A stretch of DNA of 64,000 nucleotides from Mycobacterium florentinum (GTDB lineage Bacteria > Actinomycetota > Actinomycetes > Mycobacteriales > Mycobacteriaceae). Of the stretch, positions 18,905 through 27,668 are shown piece by piece. How positions within the stretch are numbered: position 1 is the stretch's first letter; every line of letters begins with the position of its first letter. The stretch lies in assembly GCF_010730355.1 (NCBI RefSeq), contig NZ_AP022576.1:5146001-5210000 (forward strand), written 5' to 3'. Both the position numbers and the translations under genes were made by a program. The notes beneath the pieces were generated by a model. That model saw only the letters and a list, made by a program, of their open reading frames with translations. It was not told the DNA's origin and did not search any database.

Positions 18905-20883
18905 CGATTACCACTACGACGTCGGGCGAGACCCCGACGTCGACGCCAAACGTGCTGCCGCGGTCCGGTTTTGCTGCGGTCGTCGGCGGGATGGCGACAT
19001 CCGGTGTAGGCATCCTCGGGCTGTGGCTGGGCCTGCAAGCGATATTCGGCTCGGTACGCCCGGTAGCGGTCGACTGGCTATTTCCACTGTCCGGCATACG
19101 GATTGAACTCGACGGGCTGGGCGGATTCTTTGTCGCGCTCACGGGCGCGGTCGCGGTCCCGGTGGGCTGTTACGCGATCGGATACGCGAGGCGTGAGCAG
19201 CTGAGCGGGGTCACGCTGGCACTGCTGCCGGTGTTCGTCGCCGCGATGGAGCTGGTGCCGGCCGCGGGATCGGTGACGACTTTCCTGCTGGCGTGGGAAC
19301 TGATGGCGATCACGTCGCTGATATTGGTGCTGTCGGAATACACCCGCCCGCAGGTTCGCTCGGCTGGTCTGTCGTATGCGGTGATGACCCAGCTCGGATT
19401 CGTCGCGATCCTGGTCGGACTGATGGTGTTGTCGACGGCGGGCGGATCCGTTCGGCTCGCCGACCTCACCGGGGTGTCCGGCGGCGCCCGCACGGCGGTG
19501 TTCGTGCTGACGTTCGTCGGCTTCGGGTCGAAGGCGGGGTTGGTGCCGTTGCACGCCTGGTTACCGCGCGCCCACCCCGAGGCACCCAGCCCGGTGTCGG
19601 CGTTGATGAGTGCGGCGATGGTCAACCTGGGGATCTACGGCATCGTTCGCTTCGACCTGCGGTTGCTCGGGCCCGGCCCGCGCTGGTGGGGGCTTGCGCT
19701 GATGGCCGTCGGCGCCATCTCCGCGCTCTACGGTGTGCTGCAGGCCTCGGTGGCCACCGACATCAAACGGCTGCTGGCGTATTCGACGACCGAGAACATG
19801 GGCCTGGTGACGTTGGCACTAGGTGCGGCAACGCTTTTCGCGGACACCGGCGACTACGGTCCGGCAACCATTGCCACGGCGGCTGCGGTGGTGCATCTGA
19901 TGGCGCACGCGGCGTTCAAGAGCCTGGGGTTCCTGGCGGCCGGATCGGTGCTGGCGGCGACGCACCTGCGAGATCTCGACCTGCTTGGCGGGCTGGCCCG
20001 CCGGATGCCGTTCACCACCGTGTTCTTCGGGGTGGCCGCGCTGGGCGCGTGCGGGCTGCCGCTCGGCGCCGGTTTCGTCGGGGAGTGGCTGCTGGTGCAG
20101 GCCCTGGTCCACGCGCCTCCCGCACACGATCCGATGGTGGCGCTGACGACACCACTGGCCGTCGGCGTGGTCGCGCTCGCCACCGGTTTGAGTGTGGCCG
20201 CGATGGCGAAAGCGTTCGGGATCGGGTTCTTGGCCCGTCCCCGCTCCAGTCGGGCCGCCGGCGCGGAGGAGGCGCCGGTCAGTATGCGGGTGGGCATGGC
20301 GGCCGCGGCGGGCGCCTGCCTGGTACTGGCGGTGGCGCCGGGGCTCGTCGCCCCGATCGTGCGGCACACCGTCGCGACGCTGCCGTACGCCCCAACCGGG
20401 TTCACCGGCTTCGGCGCGGTGGTGCGACTGCCCGGGGCAGCCGGATCGATCGCGCCCGGCGTAATCGCCGCCGGTGTGATCGGCGCGGCGCTGGTGACGG
20501 TCGGGCTGGCCCGGCTGCGTTCGCGGCGGCGCCCCCCAACGGTTGAGCTACCGTTATGGGCTTGCGGCGCAGACGATCTCACCGAGCGCATGCAATACAC
20601 GGCCACGTCGTTCGCCGAGCCCCTGCAGCGAGTCTTCGGTGATGTGCTGCGTCCCGATACCGATATCGAGGTCACTCAGACGGCCGAGTCACGATTCATT
20701 GCCGACAGAATCGCTTACCGGACCGCGATCACCGACGCGATCGAACAGCGGCTGTATCAGCCGGTGGTCGCCGCGGTCGTCGCCGCGGCGGGACTGATGC
20801 GCCGCGCCCACACCGGTAGCGTGCACCTCTACCTGGCCTACGGTGCGGTGGGTGTGCTGATCGTGCTGGTGGCGGCGAAGTGA
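18901..20883 (+). CDS. Antiporter-like membrane subunit of hyc-like complex (NuoL/HyfB family, Rv0083-like)
   Basis: A 660-residue polytopic protein of the proton-conducting NuoL/M/N family. The core region GSKAGLVPLHAWLPRAHPEAPSPVSALMS is the conserved antiporter-like segment with the channel lysine, followed by DIKRLLAYSTTENMG. A soluble-looking tail near residues 550-620 (WACGADDLTERMQYTATSFAEPLQ) is typical of HyfB/HycC subunits. It presumably moves protons or sodium ions across the membrane when the complex turns over. Start GTG overlaps the preceding stop. Confidence 0.87.
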   Translation: MTITTTTSGETPTSTPNVLPRSGFAAVVGGMATSGVGILGLWLGLQAIFGSVRPVAVDWLFPLSGIRIELDGLGGFFVALTGAVAVPVGCYAIGYARREQLSGVTLALLPVFVAAMELVPAAGSVTTFLLAWELMAITSLILVLSEYTRPQVRSAGLSYAVMTQLGFVAILVGLMVLSTAGGSVRLADLTGVSGGARTAVFVLTFVGFGSKAGLVPLHAWLPRAHPEAPSPVSALMSAAMVNLGIYGIVRFDLRLLGPGPRWWGLALMAVGAISALYGVLQASVATDIKRLLAYSTTENMGLVTLALGAATLFADTGDYGPATIATAAAVVHLMAHAAFKSLGFLAAGSVLAATHLRDLDLLGGLARRMPFTTVFFGVAALGACGLPLGAGFVGEWLLVQALVHAPPAHDPMVALTTPLAVGVVALATGLSVAAMAKAFGIGFLARPRSSRAAGAEEAPVSMRVGMAAAAGACLVLAVAPGLVAPIVRHTVATLPYAPTGFTGFGAVVRLPGAAGSIAPGVIAAGVIGAALVTVGLARLRSRRRPPTVELPLWACGADDLTERMQYTATSFAEPLQRVFGDVLRPDTDIEVTQTAESRFIADRIAYRTAITDAIEQRLYQPVVAAVVAAAGLMRRAHTGSVHLYLAYGAVGVLIVLVAAK

Positions 20884-20888
20884 ACGCG

Positions 20889-21839
20889 ATGTCTTACGTC
20901 GCCGGGGCGGCTCAGCTCGGCGTGGTCGCGGTGGGCGCGCCGCTGGTTGTCGGAGTGACGCGTCAAGTACGGGCCCGCTGGGAGGGACGAGCCGGCGGTG
21001 GCGTGCTGCAACCGTGGCGCGATCTGCTCAAACGGCTTGGTAAGCAACAGATCAGACCAAAGGGAACGACGATCGTGTTCGCCGCTGCGCCCGCGATCGT
21101 GGCCGGCACCGCGCTGTTGATCGCGGCGATCGCGCCGATCGTCGCGACCGGGTCGCCCCTGGATTCCAGTGCCGATCTGTTCGCCGTGGTCGGCCTGCTC
21201 TTTCTGGGGACCGTTGCGCTCACCCTTGCCGGCGTCGACACGGGTACCTCGTTCGGTGGCATGGGCGCAAGCCGCGAGATCACCATCGCCGCCTTGGTCG
21301 AGCCGACCATCCTGCTGGCGGTGTTCGCGCTGTCCATTCCAGCCGGATCGTCCAATCTCGGTGCGCTGGTAACAGATACGGTCGCGCACCCCGATCACGT
21401 CATCTCCCTGACCGCGGTGCTCGCCTTTGTCGCGCTGGTCATCGTCATCGTCGCCGAGACCGGGCGGCTGCCGGTCGACAACCCGGCGACCCACCTGGAA
21501 CTGACGATGGTGCACGAGGCGATGATCCTCGAATATGCCGGTCCGCGGTTGGCGCTCGTCGAATGGGCGTCGGGGATGCGGCTGACGGTTCTGCTGGCGC
21601 TGCTGGGAAACCTGTTCCTGCCGTGGGGGATTGCCGGCGCCGCGCCCACCGCGCTTCAGGTGTTCGCGGCGGTGGCGGCGATAGTGGCCAAGGTGGCGAT
21701 TCTCGCCGCGTTGCTCGCGACATTCGAGGTGTTCGTCGCCAAACTCCGGTTGTTCCGGGTGCCCGAGCTGTTGGCGGGTTCGTTCCTGCTGGCCCTGCTC
21801 GCGGTCACCGCCGCCAACTTCTTCACGGTCCACGCGTGA
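20889..21839 (+). CDS. hycD: NuoH/HycD-like membrane subunit (Rv0084-like)
   Basis: A 316-residue polytopic protein of the NuoH/HycD family, which anchors the peripheral arm to the membrane arm. Family marks are [31 protein letters not shown] and [22 protein letters not shown] with its conserved acidic residues. The ATG at 20889 gives the M. tuberculosis length; a GTG at 20880 overlapping the previous stop (GTGA) would add three residues and is equally possible. It sits in the middle of the tightly packed operon. Confidence 0.9.
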   Translation: MSYVAGAAQLGVVAVGAPLVVGVTRQVRARWEGRAGGGVLQPWRDLLKRLGKQQIRPKGTTIVFAAAPAIVAGTALLIAAIAPIVATGSPLDSSADLFAVVGLLFLGTVALTLAGVDTGTSFGGMGASREITIAALVEPTILLAVFALSIPAGSSNLGALVTDTVAHPDHVISLTAVLAFVALVIVIVAETGRLPVDNPATHLELTMVHEAMILEYAGPRLALVEWASGMRLTVLLALLGNLFLPWGIAGAAPTALQVFAAVAAIVAKVAILAALLATFEVFVAKLRLFRVPELLAGSFLLALLAVTAANFFTVHA

Positions 21840-21849
21840 GGACCCAGCG

Positions 21850-22512
21850 ATGACCGACGCTAACTTCTCGACCCTCGTTGACTTCGCCGCGGGCGGCCTC
21901 GTGCTGGCCGCAATCTTTATCGTCTGGCGCCGCGAGCTGCCGGCCATTGTGCGTCTGCTGGCCTGGCAGGGCCTGGCGCTGACCGCGATCCCGGCGTTGC
22001 GCGGCATCCATGACCACGATGTCGCGTTGATCGGCGTGGCCGTCGCCGTGCTGGTACTGCGGGTGGTGGTGTTGCCGTGGTTGCTCGCGCGCGTGGTGGG
22101 TGCCGAAGTCGCCTCGCGACGCGAGGCCACCCCGCTGATCAACACCACCAGTTCGCTGCTGATCACCGGCGCATTGATTGTCGCCGCGTTTGCGATCACT
22201 CAACCGGTGGTCGACCTGGAACCGGACGCCAGCACCAGCGCCGTGCCCGCCGCGTTCGCGGTGGTGCTGATCGCGCTGTTCGTGTTGACCACCCGGTTGC
22301 ACGCGGTCTCGCAAGCGGTCGGATTCCTGATGCTGGACAACGGGATTGCCGCGACCGCGTTCCTACTCACCGCGGGGGTGCCGTTGATTGTCGAACTCGG
22401 AGCCTCACTGGACGTGCTCTTCGCCGTCATCGTGATCGGCGTGCTGACCGGCCGGTTGCGGCGCACGTTCGGCGACGCCGACCTGGACAAGCTGCAGGAA
22501 CTACACGACTGA
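21850..22512 (+). CDS. hycP: HyfE-like membrane subunit (Rv0085-like)
   Basis: A 220-residue protein with about seven hydrophobic segments, matching HyfE-type subunits and the length of M. tuberculosis HycP. HyfE is a NuoK-like small subunit of group 4 hydrogenases. Marks include [18 protein letters not shown] and [13 protein letters not shown]. It probably lies between the NuoH-like and NuoL-like subunits. The stop codon overlaps the next start (TGATG). Confidence 0.85.
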   Translation: MTDANFSTLVDFAAGGLVLAAIFIVWRRELPAIVRLLAWQGLALTAIPALRGIHDHDVALIGVAVAVLVLRVVVLPWLLARVVGAEVASRREATPLINTTSSLLITGALIVAAFAITQPVVDLEPDASTSAVPAAFAVVLIALFVLTTRLHAVSQAVGFLMLDNGIAATAFLLTAGVPLIVELGASLDVLFAVIVIGVLTGRLRRTFGDADLDKLQELHD

Positions 22513-23984
22513 TGACCGCATTGCTGCTCACCGCGATCCTCGCGCCCCTTGCCGCCGCCGTCGCCGCCGTGGCCGGCGGATGGCGGCGCCTGACCGCCGC
22601 CGCGACCGTCGTGTCCGCGGTCACCGTGCTGGGGTGCGGCGCGGCATTGGGTTTTCGGGTCGGGTCCGGCCCCCAGTTCGCGCTCGGCGGGCTGCTGCGT
22701 GCCGACGCGCTCACGGTCACCATGCTGCTGGTCATCGGAATCGTCGGCACGCTGGCCACTTGGGCGAGCATCGGTTACATCGACACCGAACTCGTGCACG
22801 ACCACATCGACGAGCGCGGTGCCCACCTGTACGGCGCACTGACACCGGCGTTCTTGGCCGCGATGGTTCTCGCGGTGTGCGCCAACAACATCGGGGTGAT
22901 ATGGGTGGCCATCGAGGCCACCACGGTGATCACCGCCTTCCTGGTGGGACATCGCCGCACCCGCACCGCGCTGGAAGCGACCTGGAAGTACGTCGTGATC
23001 TGCTCGGTCGGTATCGCCATCGCATTCCTGGGTACCGTGCTGCTGTACTTCGCCGCACGCTATACCGCTGCGCCCGCCGCCCACGCGCTGAACCTCGACG
23101 TCCTTGCCGCGCACGCCCGCAACCTGGATCCGGCGGTCACCCGGCTGGCCGGTGGACTCTTGCTCATCGGTTACGGCGCCAAGGCCGGGCTCTTCCCGTT
23201 CCACACCTGGCTGGCCGATGCCCACAGCCAGGCCCCCGCGCCGGTCTCCGCGTTGATGAGCGGGGTGCTGCTGTCGGTGGCATTCTCGGTGATCATTCGA
23301 CTGCGGCCGATCATCGACGCCGCCGCCGGGCCCGCCTTCCTGCGCGGCGGGTTGCTGGTGGTCGGGTTGGTCACGCTGTTGGTCGCGGCGTTGATGCTGA
23401 CCGTCACCGGCGATATCAAGCGCATGTTGGCCTACTCGTCGATGGAGAACATGGGCCTGATCGCGATCGCCGCCGCCGCCGGGACCACATTGGCGATCTC
23501 GGCGCTACTGCTGCATGTGCTTGCCCACGGGATCGGCAAAACGGTGTTGTTCCTCGCCGGCGGCCAGTTGCAGGCCGCGCACGACTCCACCGCGATCGCC
23601 GACATCACCGGCGTGCTGCGCCGGTCGCGGCTGGTCGGCGTGTCCTTCGCCACCGGCCTGATCGTCCTGCTGGGCCTGCCACCGTTTGCGATGTTCGCCA
23701 GCGAGCTGGCGATCGCGCGGTCACTGGCCGGTGCGCACCTGGCCTGGGTGCTGGGCGTCGCGATGCTGCTGATCGCGATCGCCTTCGCCGCGCTGGCCCG
23801 CAACTCGGGGCGAGTGCTGCTCGGCGCCCCGGCGGCGGGGGCGCCATCGATCCGGGTGCCGGCCACCGCCGCGGCCGCCCTGATCGTCGGCGTCGTTGTT
23901 TCGGCGGCCCTCGGCATCACGGCGGGTCCGCTCACCGGACTGTTCACCGTCGCCGCCAGCAGCAACGTCGGAGCGTCGCGGTGA
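22512..23984 (+). CDS. hycQ: Second antiporter-like membrane subunit (HyfF/NuoL family, Rv0086-like)
   Basis: A 490-residue NuoL/M/N-family protein. The segment GYGAKAGLFPFHTWLADAHSQAPAPVSALMSG holds the conserved channel lysine, and GDIKRMLAYSSMENMGL follows. An upstream acidic position is in AIEATTVITAF. The ATG at 22512 overlaps the hycP stop; a longer frame back to 22077 is an artefact inside hycP. With two antiporter-like subunits the complex could move more than one ion per reaction, which is inference from family architecture. Confidence 0.88.
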   Translation: MTALLLTAILAPLAAAVAAVAGGWRRLTAAATVVSAVTVLGCGAALGFRVGSGPQFALGGLLRADALTVTMLLVIGIVGTLATWASIGYIDTELVHDHIDERGAHLYGALTPAFLAAMVLAVCANNIGVIWVAIEATTVITAFLVGHRRTRTALEATWKYVVICSVGIAIAFLGTVLLYFAARYTAAPAAHALNLDVLAAHARNLDPAVTRLAGGLLLIGYGAKAGLFPFHTWLADAHSQAPAPVSALMSGVLLSVAFSVIIRLRPIIDAAAGPAFLRGGLLVVGLVTLLVAALMLTVTGDIKRMLAYSSMENMGLIAIAAAAGTTLAISALLLHVLAHGIGKTVLFLAGGQLQAAHDSTAIADITGVLRRSRLVGVSFATGLIVLLGLPPFAMFASELAIARSLAGAHLAWVLGVAMLLIAIAFAALARNSGRVLLGAPAAGAPSIRVPATAAAALIVGVVVSAALGITAGPLTGLFTVAASSNVGASR

Positions 23985-25456
23985 GCCGAAACTGGTTGCG
24001 GCACCGGGTGTCCCCGCAGGGTCTCACCGGAATGGCCGAACAACTCCTGGACGATTCGTTCCGATTGGCGTTGGTCGCCGCGCACGACGACGGAGACGAC
24101 CTGCGCGTGGTCTACCTCTTTCTGGCCGGCGGTCCGGACCGCCGCGTTGAAGTCGAATGCCCTGTCCCCAGGGATGATCCAAGCATTCCATCGTTGGCCT
24201 ACTTATCGTTTCCGGCGAGCCGATTCGAACGTGAAATGGCCGACCTGTACGGAATCCGCCCCGTCGGCCACCCCAAGCCGCGCCGCCTGGTCCGCCATGC
24301 GCACTGGCCCGACTGGCATCCGATGCGTCACGACGCTGGGCCCGCACCCGAATTCGCCGAAACCGGTGCATTCCCCTTCCTCAACGTCGAAGGACCCGGG
24401 GTGTACGAGATCCCGGTCGGCCCCGTCCACGCCGGCCTCATCGAACCCGGCCACTTTCGCTTCTCCGTTGCCGGCGAGACCGTGTTGCGGCTCAAAGCCC
24501 GCCTGTGGTTCGTGCACCGCGGCATCGAGAAACTGTTCCACGGCCGCTCCGCCACGGGGGCGGTCGATCTGGCCGAACGTATCAGCGGCGACACGTCGGC
24601 GGCGCATGCATTGGCCCACAGCCTCGCCGTCGAAGACGCTCTCGGCATCGCGCTGCCCGATGAGGTGCATCGGCTACGGGCGCTGATCGTTGAACTCGAG
24701 CGGCTGTATAACCACGCCGCCGATCTGGGCGCGTTGGCCAACGACATCGGCTACAGCATCGCCAACGCGCACGCCCTGCGTATCCGCGAAGGACTGTTGC
24801 GGCTCAACGCCACGGTCACCGGCCACCGGATGCTGCGCGGCGCCATCTGCCCGGGCGGCGTTGCGCTGCAAGCGCTTCCCGACACCGGGGAAATTCAACG
24901 GTTCGGTGCTGACGTGGCCGAGGTCGCCGCGCTGACGCTGGCCAACTCGGTCGCCTACGACCGATTCGCCGGCACCGCCATCCTGCGCACCGAAGACGCC
25001 TCCGCGCTCGGATGTCTGGGGTATGTCGCCCGGGCCAGCGGCCTGCGTACTGACGCCCGGGTCGAGCACCCCTTCGTCGAGCTGCCCATTACCGAAATCG
25101 GCGTCGCAGACGGCGATGTCCTCGCCCGCTACACCGTGCGGCGCGATGAGTTCGCCGCGTCGGCCGCCCTCGCCGCCCACATTGTCGAGTCACACGGCGG
25201 TCCAATCGAATACCTAGTCAAAGCCGACTCGAAGGGCTCGCCCAGCAGCGGTGTCGGCATCGTCGAAGGTTGGCGTGGCACCATCGTGCATCGCGTCGAG
25301 ATCGACGCGACCAACCGCATCACCCGCGCCAAAATCGTTGACCCGTCCTGGTTCAACTGGCCCGCGCTGCCTGTGGCGATGGCCGACACGATCGTCCCGG
25401 ACTTCCCGCTGGCCAACAAAAGCTTCAATCAGTCGTACGCGGGCAACGACCTGTGA
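23981..25456 (+). CDS. hycE: NuoCD/HycE-like large subunit lacking all Ni-Fe ligands (Rv0087-like)
   Basis: A 491-residue fusion of a NuoC-like domain (about residues 1-130, with SRFEREMADLYGIRPVGHP) and a NuoD/HycE-like domain. In active group 4 hydrogenases two CxxC motifs hold the Ni-Fe centre. Here the first is replaced by ISGDTSAAH (residues 201-209) and the C-terminal one by NQSYAGNDL (483-491), so none of the four cysteines remains. The surrounding alignment with E. coli HycE is otherwise good (GIEKLF, VEDALGI, VELERLYNH). It therefore cannot be a hydrogenase by the known mechanism, although it is usually named formate hydrogenlyase subunit. No formate dehydrogenase or ferredoxin subunit gene is nearby. 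Confidence 0.88.
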   Translation: MSRNWLRHRVSPQGLTGMAEQLLDDSFRLALVAAHDDGDDLRVVYLFLAGGPDRRVEVECPVPRDDPSIPSLAYLSFPASRFEREMADLYGIRPVGHPKPRRLVRHAHWPDWHPMRHDAGPAPEFAETGAFPFLNVEGPGVYEIPVGPVHAGLIEPGHFRFSVAGETVLRLKARLWFVHRGIEKLFHGRSATGAVDLAERISGDTSAAHALAHSLAVEDALGIALPDEVHRLRALIVELERLYNHAADLGALANDIGYSIANAHALRIREGLLRLNATVTGHRMLRGAICPGGVALQALPDTGEIQRFGADVAEVAALTLANSVAYDRFAGTAILRTEDASALGCLGYVARASGLRTDARVEHPFVELPITEIGVADGDVLARYTVRRDEFAASAALAAHIVESHGGPIEYLVKADSKGSPSSGVGIVEGWRGTIVHRVEIDATNRITRAKIVDPSWFNWPALPVAMADTIVPDFPLANKSFNQSYAGNDL

Positions 25457-25586
25457 CAGCGGCGAGCCCGGTCACCGGCAGCCACCCAGAGATTCTGAAT
25501 TCGCTGAGCAAAACTAGACCCTGAACCAATCGCAGGCGATATGCTGCTGCACCGGTTGTCTGGCAATTCCATCCGAGGAGGCTTGC

Positions 25587-26108
25587 GTGACTGTTACCGA
25601 TGACTACGTGACTAACAACGCTGCCTACGCAAGCACGTTCAACGGCCCGCTGCCCTTGCCGCCGAGCAAACGCGTCGCGGTCGTCGCGTGCATGGATGCC
25701 CGGCTCGACGTCTACCGCGTCCTCGGGCTGAACGAGGGCGAAGCCCATGTCATCCGCAACGCCGGCGGGGTTGTTACCGATGACGTCATTCGCTCATTGG
25801 CCATCAGCCAGCGGCTGCTGGGGACCCAGGAGATCATCCTGATTCACCACACCGACTGCGGGATGCTCACCTTCGCCGACGATGAGTTTAAGCGCGCCAT
25901 CCAAGACGAGACGGGGGTCAAGCCTCCGTGGGCAGCCGAGGCCTTCCCCGACGTCGCCGAGGATGTCCGGCAGTCGTTGCGCCGCATCGAAAACAACCCG
26001 TTCGTCACCAAGCATGTCTCGCTGCGCGGCTTCGTCTTCGATGTCGCCACCGGCAAGCTCGAGGAGATAAATCTCGCCGCCGACCAACTCGCTGAGGTAG
26101 GCAGCTAA
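25587..26108 (+). CDS. canA: Beta-class carbonic anhydrase (Rv1284-like)
   Basis: A 173-residue beta carbonic anhydrase, interconverting CO2 and bicarbonate in the cytoplasm. The zinc ligand and catalytic dyad appear in VACMDARLD (Cys, Asp, Arg), and the other zinc ligands in HHTDCGML (His, Cys). The sequence follows M. tuberculosis Rv1284, with about ten extra residues at the C-terminus. The GTG start is preceded by GAGGAGG. In M. tuberculosis this gene lies next to opp; here the hyc-like operon separates them, ending 130 bp upstream in the same orientation. Confidence 0.92.
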   Translation: MTVTDDYVTNNAAYASTFNGPLPLPPSKRVAVVACMDARLDVYRVLGLNEGEAHVIRNAGGVVTDDVIRSLAISQRLLGTQEIILIHHTDCGMLTFADDEFKRAIQDETGVKPPWAAEAFPDVAEDVRQSLRRIENNPFVTKHVSLRGFVFDVATGKLEEINLAADQLAEVGS

Positions 26109-26120
26109 CGCCGGCGCCGC

Positions 26121-26546
26121 TCAGCCGACTTTGTAGGTAGCGAGGGCCTTGGCGATCAGCCTGCCCTCCGGGTCGACGATCTCGGCCTCGCAATTGGTCA
26201 GCGACCGGCCCCGTCGCAGTACCCGGCCCACCCCGATCACGTCGGTGGCCCGGGCCGGCGCCATGAAGTCCACCGTCATCGACACCGTGACGCCGCGCAG
26301 ATCGGGGGGTGCGTCCGCGCCGCACCACGCCGCCGCCATCACGGTGAGATCGGCGAGGGTGGCGATGGCGCCGCCGTGCACCATGTCGCCGAGCGTGACA
26401 TTGGAGGGATCCCACGGCAGCCGTAGCCGTACTTCGTCATCACTGAGCTGATCGGCGACGATTCCCAGCTTGGCGACGAAGGGCGACTGGGGCAGAAACT
26501 GCGCGATCACGTCGCGCCCGCTAGGGGGAGCGGAAGAGGTGGTCAT
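26121..26546 (-). CDS. PaaI-type hotdog thioesterase
   Basis: A 141-residue hotdog-fold protein of the PaaI/YbgC-like thioesterase group. The typical segment is GDMVHGGAIATLADLTVMAAAW, where the HGG turn and the following Asp form the active region. The strand SMTVDFMAPARATDVIGVGRVLRRGRS completes the fold. It probably hydrolyses an acyl-CoA thioester. The frame is open to 26687, but the ATG at 26546 (MTTSSAPP) follows GGAGGA and fits the family length. It is divergent from cysD, sharing a 190-bp regulatory gap. Confidence 0.83.
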   Translation of the reverse strand: MTTSSAPPSGRDVIAQFLPQSPFVAKLGIVADQLSDDEVRLRLPWDPSNVTLGDMVHGGAIATLADLTVMAAAWCGADAPPDLRGVTVSMTVDFMAPARATDVIGVGRVLRRGRSLTNCEAEIVDPEGRLIAKALATYKVG

Positions 26547-26649
26547 TCCTCCATGCTTTCGCACCGATCCGCCGCGGCGGAAGTCCCGGCACCGCAACCT
26601 GGCGCGATGTGTCCGGTGCGCGGCCCGCGCGCCACCGCGTCGGCCGGCA

Positions 26650-26705
26650 TTGACACGGCGGGGGCGGGCTGGTTCTATAAACGTCAATGACCGTAAACAT
26701 GGTCA
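26650..26705 (+). promoter_or_regulatory. cysD promoter with downstream inverted-repeat operator
   Basis: A perfect -35 TTGACA at 26650-26655 precedes TATAAA at 26676-26681 (20-bp spacer; TTCTAT at 26673 would give 17). Just downstream, TGACC (26688-26692) and GGTCA (26701-26705) form an inverted repeat with an 8-bp spacer, where the transcription start should lie. This is the classic place for a repressor. The Rrf2 regulator gene after cysNC is a candidate binder; that link is inference. Confidence 0.5.
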
Positions 26706-26738
26706 GTTCTACCAAGATTATCGGGATATAAGGAAGCC

Positions 26739-27668
26739 ATGACCAGTGGTGTGACGGCAGGCCCCGCGGCCGGTCAGTACGAATTGAGCCATCTGCGCTC
26801 GCTGGAGGCGGAGGCCATCCACATCATCCGCGAGGTGGCCGCGGAGTTCGAACGGCCGGTGCTGCTCTTCTCCGGCGGCAAGGACTCCATCGTGATGCTG
26901 TACCTGGCGCTCAAGGCGTTCCGCCCCGGGCGGCTGCCGTTCCCGGTCATGCACGTCGACACCGGCCACAACTTCGACGAGGTGATCTCGACCCGCGACG
27001 AACTCGTCGACGAATTCGGGGTGCGCCTGGTGGTGGCGTCGGTGCAAGAAGACATCGATGCCGGCCGGGTCGTCGAGACCATCCCGTCGCGCAACCCGAT
27101 TCAGACCGTGACGCTGCTGCGCGCCATCCGGGAGAACAAGTTCGACGCCGCGTTCGGCGGGGCGCGGCGCGACGAGGAGAAGGCGCGCGCCAAGGAGCGG
27201 GTGTTCAGCTTCCGCGACGAATTCGGCCAGTGGGACCCCAAGGCCCAGCGGCCCGAACTGTGGAACCTCTACAACGGCCGCCATCACAAGGGCGAGCACA
27301 TCCGGGTCTTCCCGCTGTCGAACTGGACCGAGTTCGATATCTGGTCCTACATCGGCGCCGAGAAAATCAAGTTGCCGCCCATCTATTACGCCCACCGGCG
27401 CAAGGTTTTCGAGCGCGACGGGATGCTGCTGGCCGTACACCGCCACATGCAGCCACGCGCCGACGAGCCGGTGGTGGAGAAGATGGTGCGGTTCCGCACG
27501 GTCGGCGACGTCACCTGCACCGGCTGCGTCGAGTCGGAAGCCGGCACGGTGTCGGAGGTCATCGCCGAGACCGCGGTGTCCCGACTGACCGAGCGCGGGG
27601 CGACCAGGGCCGACGACCGCATCTCAGAGGCTGGAATGGAAGACCGGAAACGGCAGGGCTACTTCTGA
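26739..27668 (+). CDS. cysD: Sulfate adenylyltransferase subunit CysD
   Basis: A 309-residue small subunit of ATP sulfurylase, which makes adenosine phosphosulfate from sulfate and ATP with the GTPase CysN. The PP-loop LLFSGGKDSIVMLYLA is near residue 45. Other family marks are HVDTGHNFDEVI, GGARRDEEKARAKER and RVFPLSNWTEFDIW. The C-terminal ERGATRADDRISEAGMEDRKRQGYF is the standard ending. AAGGAAG precedes the ATG. Its stop overlaps the cysNC start (TGATG), so the subunits are made in step. Confidence 0.95.
   Translation: MTSGVTAGPAAGQYELSHLRSLEAEAIHIIREVAAEFERPVLLFSGGKDSIVMLYLALKAFRPGRLPFPVMHVDTGHNFDEVISTRDELVDEFGVRLVVASVQEDIDAGRVVETIPSRNPIQTVTLLRAIRENKFDAAFGGARRDEEKARAKERVFSFRDEFGQWDPKAQRPELWNLYNGRHHKGEHIRVFPLSNWTEFDIWSYIGAEKIKLPPIYYAHRRKVFERDGMLLAVHRHMQPRADEPVVEKMVRFRTVGDVTCTGCVESEAGTVSEVIAETAVSRLTERGATRADDRISEAGMEDRKRQGYF

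Noticed and set aside
18425..25456. Functional formate hydrogenlyase
   Set aside because: The large subunit lacks Ni-Fe ligands, and no formate dehydrogenase, ferredoxin-type subunit or hydrogenase maturation gene is nearby.
25496..25506. Third ArsR operator upstream of canA (TGAATTCGCTG)
   Set aside because: Only the TGAATTC half and little else matches TGAATTCTTCA; too weak to call without binding data.
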